From JBHIAG01 sp046758465 (GTDB taxonomy: Bacteria; Acidobacteriota; Terriglobia; Acidiferrales; 2-02-FULL-67-57), in assembly GCA_046758465.1 (NCBI GenBank), contig JBHIAG010000034.1:1-20464 (forward strand): DNA of 20,464 nt. Reading direction: 5' to 3'. Each line of letters starts with the position of its first letter. Position 1 is the stretch's first letter. The notes below the pieces were generated by a model, which saw only the letters and a list, made by a program, of their open reading frames with translations, did no database searches and was not told the origin of the DNA. This document shows, piece after piece, positions 14,697 through 20,464 of the stretch. The position numbers and the translations under genes are program-made.

Positions 14697-14808
14697 GTAG
14701 CGGCGAGGAATGCCTTCCGCAGCCTCGGGAGGGCGACGGGCAGGCGACAGCATTCCTCGTCGGTTTTTATACAGAAACCGGCGACGGGCGTACGCCCATC
14801 GCCGCTAC
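14697..14808. mobile_element. MITE-like repeat, copy 1
   Basis: The 112-bp element has terminal inverted repeats GTAGCGGCG/CGCCGCTAC and internal inverted arms around GAGGAATGC/GCATTCCTC. It also contains a GGTTT...AAACC hairpin and the palindrome GGGCGTACGCCC. Its right-hand 59 bases are identical to copy 2 at 16534-16643. It encodes nothing credible, and no clear target duplication is visible. With the inverted repeat before it, it fills the 329-bp gap between the DUF4139 and acyl-CoA ligase genes. Confidence 0.75.
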
Positions 14809-14840
14809 CCTCTCCCCGATGGTGCTGTGTCAACTCGGAT

Positions 14841-16457
14841 TTATGGTTGCCACTGCCAGTTGCCGAACTGCTCGCGCAGCTTGGTCTTCAGGAATTTCCC
14901 CACCGAGGTGCGCGGAATCGAGTCGACGAAGACGAAGGCGTCGGGGAGCTGCCATTTGGCGAAGCGGGCGGCGAGGAAGGCACGCAGCTCCTCGGGGGTA
15001 GCCTGGGCGGCGTCCTTGAGCACGACCACCGCCAGCGGCCGCTCCTGCCACTTGGGGTGAGGCAGGGCAATCACGGCGGCTTCCTTGACCGCCGGATGGT
15101 CCATCAGGGCACTTTCCAGGTCCACCGAGCTGATCCATTCGCCGCCGGACTTGACCAAATCTTTGGTGCGGTCGACGATCTTGATGTAGCCCTCGGGGTC
15201 AATCGTGACCACATCGCCGGTGCGGAACCAGCCGTCCGGGGTCCACTTGTCGCGCTCTTCGGGCAGGTTGTAATAGCTGGCGGCGATCCAGGGCCCGCGC
15301 ACTTGCAGCTCGCCCATGGCCTGACCATCCCACGGCACCTCGCCACCCTCCCCCAGGGCGCGGATTTCCACGAAGGGAAGCGGCAGACCCTGCTTGGCGC
15401 GCAGCTCATATTTTTTATCTTCCGGCCAGTCTTCCATGTAGTCCTTGAGGTAGCTGACCGTGCCCACGGGCGTGGTTTCGGTCATCCCCCAGCCGTGACA
15501 CACGCGCAGACCGAACTGGTCAAAGCGGCGGATCATAGACTCGGGCGCGGCCGCGCCCCCGACGACCATGCGCATGCCGGGGGCCAGCGTCCAGCGCCCC
15601 GGGTGCTTCTCCAGCGCTTCCAGGACGCCCAGCCAGACCGTGGGCACGCCGCAGGTGAAGGTCACCTGCTCACCCGCGAACAGGTCGAGCAGGCTTTCCG
15701 GGTCGAGGTGGGGCCCGGGGAATACCTGCTTCGTCCCAAGCATCGTGGCCGCGAAGGGCAGGGCCCAGGCGTTGACATGGAACATGGGCACCATCGGCAG
15801 CAGGACATCGCGCTGGTCCACGCCCGTCACGTTGGGCAGAGAAACAGCAAAGGAGTGGAGCACGAGGGCGCGGTGGGAGTAGAGCACGCCTTTGGGCTGG
15901 CCGGTGGTGCCGGAGGTGTAGCACATCCCGGCCGCCTCGTTTTCTTCCAGCGGGGGATAGGTGAACTCGCCGCTGGCCTGCCGGAGGAAGGCCTCGTAGT
16001 TTTCGTAACCCTCCGGCACCGGCTTTCCGGTGAGCGGCACCACCAGCACGCGCTCCAGGCGGACCTGGTCTTTGATCTTTTCGTAGACAGGCAGCAGCTC
16101 GTCGTCGAGGATGAGGAACCGGTCGGCGGCGTGGTTGACGATGTAGGCGAGGTCAGTGGCATGGAGGCGGAGATTGAGGGTGTGGAGGACGCCGCCGGCG
16201 ACGGGAATCCCGAAGTAGGCTTCCAGATGGGCGTAGTGGTTCCACATCAAGGTGGCGATGCGGTCACCCCGGCGGAGCCCGGCCTTGGTCAGGCTTGCGG
16301 CCAGGGCGCGGGCGCGGCGGTAGAAGTCAGCGTAGGTGTAGCGGTGGAGCGAGCGGTCGGGCAGCCGCGAGACAATTTCAACTTTGCCGAAGAGCTTCCC
16401 CGCCCGCTCCAAAATAGGGATCAACGTGAGCGGGTAATCCATCATGGTGCCGCGCAT
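14841..16457 (-). CDS. AlkK-type fatty acyl-CoA ligase (AMP-forming)
   Basis: The 538-residue enzyme activates a fatty acid with ATP and then forms the CoA thioester. Family motifs are complete: the phosphate loop YTSGTTGQPKG (180-190), GWGMTETTPVG (322-332), the hinge region YIKIVDRTKDLVKSGGEWIS (424-443) and the C-terminal catalytic Lys521 in PRTSVGKFLK. The N-terminus (DYPLTLIPILERAGKLF, then SLHRYTYADFYRRARALA) matches medium/long-chain AlkK-like ligases. The ATG at 16457 has GAGG about eight bases upstream; an internal ATG pair four codons later is possible. The enzyme is soluble and normally feeds beta-oxidation or lipid recycling. Both sides of the gene are flanked by copies of the same MITE-like repeat in the same orientation. 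Confidence 0.93.
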   Translation of the reverse strand: MRGTMMDYPLTLIPILERAGKLFGKVEIVSRLPDRSLHRYTYADFYRRARALAASLTKAGLRRGDRIATLMWNHYAHLEAYFGIPVAGGVLHTLNLRLHATDLAYIVNHAADRFLILDDELLPVYEKIKDQVRLERVLVVPLTGKPVPEGYENYEAFLRQASGEFTYPPLEENEAAGMCYTSGTTGQPKGVLYSHRALVLHSFAVSLPNVTGVDQRDVLLPMVPMFHVNAWALPFAATMLGTKQVFPGPHLDPESLLDLFAGEQVTFTCGVPTVWLGVLEALEKHPGRWTLAPGMRMVVGGAAAPESMIRRFDQFGLRVCHGWGMTETTPVGTVSYLKDYMEDWPEDKKYELRAKQGLPLPFVEIRALGEGGEVPWDGQAMGELQVRGPWIAASYYNLPEERDKWTPDGWFRTGDVVTIDPEGYIKIVDRTKDLVKSGGEWISSVDLESALMDHPAVKEAAVIALPHPKWQERPLAVVVLKDAAQATPEELRAFLAARFAKWQLPDAFVFVDSIPRTSVGKFLKTKLREQFGNWQWQP

Positions 16458-16533
16458 CGCCGTCCTCGCCTGCAGGTATATGCGGGCATTCTACAACCAA
16501 ATCCGCGAATGCGTAACGGTTGACAGCGGGCCG

Positions 16534-16643
16534 GTAGCGGCGAGGAATGCGTGGCGAGGTCTCGGGGGGCGCTGGCAGGCGGCGGCATTCCTCGTCGGTT
16601 TTTATACAGAAACCGGCGACGGGCGTACGCCCATCGCCGCTAC
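16534..16643. mobile_element. MITE-like repeat, copy 2
   Basis: This 110-bp copy has the same GTAGCGGCG/CGCCGCTAC ends as 14697-14808, and the last 59 bases are identical. The left half differs in the stretch between the inner arms. It lies 76 bases upstream of the acyl-CoA ligase start, so that gene's promoter must lie inside or next to it. Confidence 0.75.
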
Positions 16644-16698
16644 TACTTGGTGGGTGTCGGGTGGTCGCCGAGGAAGGCCTTCCTGCGCCGGAGGCTTC

Positions 16699-16715
16699 GG
16701 AGGGTTGAACCCTCC
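16699..16715. repeat. Short palindrome GGAGGGTTGAACCCTCC
   Basis: Eight-base arms flank a single central base. It lies in the 341-bp gap between the acyl-CoA ligase and Pcm genes, beside MITE copy 2. Nothing else recognisable is in that gap. Confidence 0.5.
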
Positions 16716-16798
16716 TACGCGCGAGGCTGCGGTGAGTGAACCCGCCCACGCGCTAAGCTTCGCAAGGTATAAGTTGCGCAACTAGCTGCGCGTCAGGG

Positions 16799-17542
16799 CT
16801 AATTTTTTGGGGCGGAATGCTCGCCGAGGAAGGGGACGAAGAGGACGGGCATGATGGAGCGGGTTTTGAGGTCGCGGTCGGTTTTGCCCTTCTCGACCAG
16901 CAGGAGGTTCTGCACCTGGAAGACGGTGCCGACGGGGATGACCATCTTGCCGCCGGGCTTGAGCTGAGCGATGAGCGGCGGCGGGATGTGGTTGGCGGCG
17001 GCGGTGACGACGATGGCGTCAAAGGGGGCGGCTTCGGGCCAGCCCCAATAGCCGTCGGCGTGGCGCACGCTGACGTTGGCGTAGCCGAGGCGGGCCAGGC
17101 GCTGGCGGGCGCGCGTGGCCAACTCCTCGAAGATTTCAATCGTATAGACCTCTTTGGCGAGCGGCGAGAGCACGGCGGCCTGGTAGCCCGAGCCGGTGCC
17201 AATTTCCAGCACGCGGTGGGTGGGCTTGACGGCGAGCAGTTCGGTCATGCGGGCAACGATGTAGGGCTGCGAGATGGTCTGGCCGAGGCCGATGGGCAGC
17301 GGGCGGTCGTCGTAGGCGTAGGGGAGTTGGCTGGGGGGAACAAACTCGTGGCGGGGGATGGTGCGCATCGCGTGGAGCACGCGCGGATTGCGCACCGGGC
17401 CGCGGCCGTCCGCCGGGAAGGCGATCTGGCGCTCAACCATCTGCTGGCGCGCGCGCCTCCACTTCTCCTGCTGGGCGGTCCCGCAGAGCGGGACGGCCAG
17501 GGCCAGCAGCAGAGCGAGGAATTGTTTCCGGTTGCGGGTCAC
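16799..17542 (-). CDS. pcm: Protein-L-isoaspartate O-methyltransferase with signal peptide
   Basis: The enzyme methylates isoaspartyl residues in damaged proteins using S-adenosylmethionine. From the GTG at 17542 it has 247 residues: a signal-peptide-like leader (KQFLALLLALAVPLCGTA-QQ), then a complete Pcm core. Visible motifs are MVERQI, RVLHAMRTIPRHEFVP, the substrate-loop segment IGLGQTISQPYIVARM and the SAM-binding VLEIGTGSGYQAAVL (111-125). Further ones are YTIEI and DAIVVTAAANHIPPPL, then LKPGGKMVIPVG. Cytosolic Pcm usually starts near MVERQI, so the leader predicts repair of exported proteins. A longer frame to 17683 exists but would bury the leader. A TATAAT box lies nine bases before the GTG, suggesting a leaderless or nearly leaderless message. 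Confidence 0.88.
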   Translation of the reverse strand: MTRNRKQFLALLLALAVPLCGTAQQEKWRRARQQMVERQIAFPADGRGPVRNPRVLHAMRTIPRHEFVPPSQLPYAYDDRPLPIGLGQTISQPYIVARMTELLAVKPTHRVLEIGTGSGYQAAVLSPLAKEVYTIEIFEELATRARQRLARLGYANVSVRHADGYWGWPEAAPFDAIVVTAAANHIPPPLIAQLKPGGKMVIPVGTVFQVQNLLLVEKGKTDRDLKTRSIMPVLFVPFLGEHSAPKN

Positions 17543-17551
17543 GGCACGTCC

Positions 17552-17557
17552 ATTATA
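17552..17557 (-). promoter_or_regulatory. -10 box (TATAAT) for pcm
   Basis: A perfect TATAAT lies on the minus strand with nine bases between it and the GTG start; the matching -35 (TGCCCA, 17 bases upstream) is weak. Transcription from it would begin at or just before the start codon. Confidence 0.5.
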
Positions 17558-17637
17558 GCCCCGCTGAAACAAACTGGGCAGGCTTGGAGGTTCGGTAGGG
17601 TTTAGAACTTTACCGGCTGAGTCATCAGACCCAGTTC

Positions 17638-18471
17638 TCAAAACTCCCATACGATTCCAGCGGCTATCCTGAAACGCTGCCATCCCTCATTGCCGCTGCG
17701 CTGCGCCACCGGAACAGAGACAACAAAGAAGGTTTGGACCGCTTCATCAGCAAACGTCCTGGAGAGTGTGGGATGAAGCATCAGGGCGGAGCTGTTGGAG
17801 GTGGGGACAAGCAGGCCCTGTTCGCGGCGCCTTCCCGTGCGCTCCCAGGAGATGCCCAGTTGAGGACTGAAGGGGAGGACAGCTTTCTCATAGGCCAACC
17901 CGCCACCCAGGAAAAGCCGGTTTCCGCGTTTCTCTCCTGCTTCCAAGGAAGATTCCGTGCGCCCAAGGCCATAGACAATGACTGACCAGGGACGCCACTC
18001 CCTTCCGTATATGAGGCCACCACCCACTCCGATGGCCCGATGCTCCAAGTTGCCTGTTGGGGGTTCGAAGGTCAGAACCGCCATGAGCGTCTGGTCGCCT
18101 GCGGGCTCAAAGAAGTACCGGATTCCCACCACAACGTCCTGCACGCCTGTGGGGTTTTCTTCGGGGGTGCCTCGCTCAGCTTCAAAGGGGAGCGTAGCAG
18201 ATACAGACCATCGGTTCCCCAGAGAGGTGCCGACACTGAGAATGCCGATGTGACTGCGACTTCGTGGCATAGGGCGTCGCCCCTCGTTGGTCAAATAGTA
18301 CTGGACAGAAACAAAGCGTTTCCGCGAGATCAGCGTGGACGATTGGGGGCCGAAGATGGCTTCGTGGTGCGCATGCAGACAGGGCGCTAAAAGCGTGCCG
18401 ACTAGGAGCACACTTACAGAAGTCACTAGGTTAGTTAGCTTCCTTCCGATCACCTTGTGTCGCAGACTCAT
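17638..18471 (-). CDS. Outer-membrane beta-barrel protein
   Basis: The 277-residue product starts at an ATG with AGGAGG eleven bases upstream. The N-terminus is a signal peptide (LVTSVSVLLVGTLLAPCLHA), followed by a His-bearing mature end HHEAIFGPQSSTLIS. The rest is alternating aromatic and polar strands with turns (RFVSVQYYL, RWSVSATLPFE, VVVGIRYFF, RIAAGIVWEF). It ends in a C-terminal Phe, the insertion signal of outer-membrane barrels. Its layout parallels the barrel at 1017-1904, but the two are not obviously close homologues. The family (transporter-like, DUF-type barrels) has no defined substrate. It lies upstream of pcm on the same strand with about 95 bases between them, enough for pcm's own promoter. 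Confidence 0.75.
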   Translation of the reverse strand: MSLRHKVIGRKLTNLVTSVSVLLVGTLLAPCLHAHHEAIFGPQSSTLISRKRFVSVQYYLTNEGRRPMPRSRSHIGILSVGTSLGNRWSVSATLPFEAERGTPEENPTGVQDVVVGIRYFFEPAGDQTLMAVLTFEPPTGNLEHRAIGVGGGLIYGREWRPWSVIVYGLGRTESSLEAGEKRGNRLFLGGGLAYEKAVLPFSPQLGISWERTGRRREQGLLVPTSNSSALMLHPTLSRTFADEAVQTFFVVSVPVAQRSGNEGWQRFRIAAGIVWEF

Positions 18472-18846
18472 CTGAGATCAGGCCTCCTGGGCCGGCATAT
18501 TCCTAGCATCGGCGCGGTGTGGAAAAGCCGCTTGACTCTACCTCTTTTACTCGAGATTTCGAAGATCCTAATGCAAATATCTCTCGCCATTTCTTGCGCC
18601 CTTTTCCTTTTCTGCCGAGAGGCCCTTCGACAGGCTCCCCGCGATTTCGCTCAGGGCGAACTCAGGGCAAGCAAGCCCTCATACGAGCCGTATGGCCTGG
18701 CCTACCCACAAGTCAGTCTAGGTGAGCCAGCAGTTTTCGGCACCATTCGCTGCGTGCAGGCACCGTTGGCGGCGTCAAATGAGCCGCTCGCCGCAGGCTG
18801 CCTTGACAAAGCGCACGACTGGCGGCACGCTAGCAATTTGAATGGG
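18472..18846. other. Intergenic stretch with one dispersed repeat
   Basis: A repeat unit CCCTTCGACAGGC...TTTCGCTCAGGGC occupies 18623-18657. A perfect TTGACA hexamer at 18803-18808 is followed by TAGCAAT at 18831-18837, but the 22-base spacing is poor for a promoter. A 161-codon open frame covers the stretch (18457-18942) but crosses the repeat and is not a credible gene as a whole. Confidence 0.5.
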
Positions 18847-18942
18847 ATGAAGGGCTGCAGTTGTACTCGCGTTTGCTGCGGCTGGGCTTACGGGCGCAGC
18901 GGTTGCTACTGCTATCTGTGCTCCTGTTGCGGCGGTCGCTAA
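18847..18942 (+). CDS. Cysteine-rich leader peptide upstream of the sulfurtransferase gene
   Basis: This 31-codon ORF reads MKGCSCTRVCCGWAYGRSGC and ends with YCYLCSCCGGR, with nine cysteines. It stops with TAA 71 bases before the sulfurtransferase ATG. The Cys codons crowd the 3' half, and the stop codon lies in the loop of a perfect 10-bp hairpin (18929-18954). In mycobacteria, polycysteine short ORFs upstream of sulfur-assimilation genes act as cysteine-responsive attenuators, so a regulatory leader is more likely than a functional peptide. No strong ribosome-binding site precedes the ATG, leaving leaderless translation or a TTG start at 18838 as options. Without comparison to relatives this could be a chance GC-rich ORF. 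Confidence 0.5.
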   Translation: MKGCSCTRVCCGWAYGRSGCYCYLCSCCGGR

Positions 18943-18954
18943 GACGACCGCCGC
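18929..18954 (+). promoter_or_regulatory. Hairpin enclosing the leader stop codon
   Basis: GCGGCGGTCG pairs perfectly with CGACCGCCGC around CTAAGA, which contains the leader's TAA. No U-run follows, so it is not a plain terminator. A ribosome at the end of the leader would open it. CTCCT inside the Cys-rich segment (18921-18925) is complementary to AGGAG of the downstream ribosome-binding site, but by only five bases. Confidence 0.55.
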
Positions 18955-18997
18955 GTCTGATGTTTCCATTCCACGAATTTCACCCAACCTAAGTTTT

Positions 18998-19004
18998 AAG
19001 GAGG
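18998..19004 (+). promoter_or_regulatory. Strong Shine-Dalgarno (AAGGAGG) of the sulfurtransferase gene
   Basis: AAGGAGG nine bases before ATG 19014 is a near-perfect anti-16S match and fixes the start. Confidence 0.85.
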
Positions 19005-19013
19005 AATTTAGCT

Positions 19014-19853
<840 letters not shown>

Positions 19854-20204
19854 CCGTACCCAAAACGGCCCACGGGCGCGACATCGCGGCCCATGGCGTG
19901 GCTACGGCGGTACGAGGACGCACTAGCGGGTACTCGGCGGATACGTCGCGCGAAAAAACTACTTCGCTGCGCCCCGGCTGCCGGCCCGCGAAACCCTTCG
20001 GCCCCGGCCTGCCCCCAGCCCGGCTGCACTGTCCTGTCCGCTCCCGAAGCTTCGAGACACGGTCCGCCGGGGACAACCGCCCCCTCGCCCCATACCCCCC
20101 CAAATCCCTACCAGTCTCCCCCCGACTTCCATTCGGGCTGCCCCGCCCCCGCCGCGGCTGCTATAATCCCACCACCTGTTTTCCTAGTGTACGGAGACAC
20201 TTCC
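19854..20204. other. 351-bp intergenic region with promoter of the PDZ gene
   Basis: No credible gene or terminator is visible. The region is C-rich toward its right end. A perfect TATAAT at 20162-20167 with TGCCCC 17 bases upstream is a plausible promoter for the PDZ gene, giving a leader of about 30 bases. Confidence 0.5.
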
Positions 20205-20464
20205 ATGCCTCGCATCTCCTCACTGCCGCGACCGCTGCTGCTGGCGCTGGCGACGCTCTTCGCCGCCGCCGCCATCCTCTACAGCGCTATCTGGCTGTAC
20301 TACATTTGTTGGGAGTCCAAGGCCCAAATCGGCATCGAGGCCCCCTACTCGATGCTTACGCGCTCGATGCGCGTCACCCGCGTCCCGGAAGGCAGCGCTG
20401 CTGAGCAGGCGGGCTTGCGGGCCGGGGACCGGATTGTGGCCATCAACGGTCGCCCGCTCGACAC
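20205..20464 (+). CDS. Membrane-anchored PDZ-domain protein, 5' part only
   Basis: The open frame runs off the window after 86 codons. The ATG follows ACGGAG eight bases upstream, and a TATAAT box lies 37 bases before it. Residues 8-30 are one hydrophobic segment (PLLLALATLFAAAAILYSAIWLYY) acting as a membrane anchor or uncleaved signal. From about residue 48 a PDZ domain begins with the usual RVPEGSAAEQAGLRAGDRIVAINGRPL, which binds peptide C-termini or substrate tails. The short link between helix and PDZ places PDZ outside the cytoplasm. Such N-termini occur on proteases, sensor kinases and SpoIIE-type phosphatases; which one this is cannot be told from the fragment. Confidence 0.75.
   Translation, partial: MPRISSLPRPLLLALATLFAAAAILYSAIWLYYICWESKAQIGIEAPYSMLTRSMRVTRVPEGSAAEQAGLRAGDRIVAINGRPLD

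Noticed and set aside
14642..15060. ORFs reading VGFYTETGDGRTPIAAT next to the acyl-CoA ligase
   Set aside because: They are translations of the MITE-like repeat, and the same peptide appears at copy 2.
18457..18942. A 161-codon ORF ending in the cysteine-rich segment
   Set aside because: It crosses a dispersed repeat, shows no domain, and opens on the antisense of the barrel gene start; only its last 31 codons are of interest.
18775..18987. Minus-strand alanine-rich ORF opposite the leader
   Set aside because: It has low complexity, no ribosome-binding site and is the antisense of the leader and hairpin.

Overview
This is a GC-rich bacterial chromosomal window with two partial end genes, ten intact conventional genes and two reading frames interrupted only by in-frame TGA codons. 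The dispersed palindromic repeats, some reading as VIPSAARNL in translation, the many secreted proteins and the gene families suggest an Acidobacteriota-like organism. That assignment is inference; no rRNA or marker gene is present.

Left block, 1-3762, plus strand. This looks like one tightly packed operon: the end of a CsoR/DUF156 metal-sensing repressor, a MerT-MerP fusion, a glutaredoxin, an outer-membrane barrel, an NHL-propeller lipoprotein and an exported HMA-domain protein. Several junctions overlap (GTGA, TGATG, ATGA). The glutaredoxin has TGA exactly where the first active-site cysteine belongs (820-822). The HMA protein has TGA at both metal-binding cysteine positions (3124-3126 and 3133-3135), giving UxxU. 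Each TGA is followed by hairpins that fit bacterial SECIS elements, and TGA is an ordinary stop elsewhere in the window. I read this as a soft-metal, probably mercury, handling operon with one cytoplasmic and one exported selenoprotein. It is the most interesting system here.

Middle block, 3800-12048. On the minus strand lie a secreted YtcJ-like amidohydrolase, a small RcnB/CigR-like secreted protein and a zinc-type cation diffusion facilitator with three C-terminal ZT-dimer-like modules. After a 650-bp repeat-rich gap come a tandem SRPBCC protein (plus) and a membrane protein with a spermidine-synthase-like domain (minus).

Right block, 12169-20464. It holds a secreted DUF4139 protein (plus), an AlkK-type acyl-CoA ligase (minus) flanked by two copies of a 110-bp MITE-like repeat, a secreted Pcm-type methyltransferase (minus) and a second outer-membrane barrel (minus). 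Next is a CysA2/SseA-type thiosulfate sulfurtransferase (plus), preceded by a tiny cysteine-rich ORF whose stop codon sits in the loop of a 10-bp hairpin. This resembles the polycysteine attenuators known from mycobacteria. The window ends inside a membrane-anchored PDZ protein. No tRNA, rRNA, CRISPR array or transposase gene was seen.
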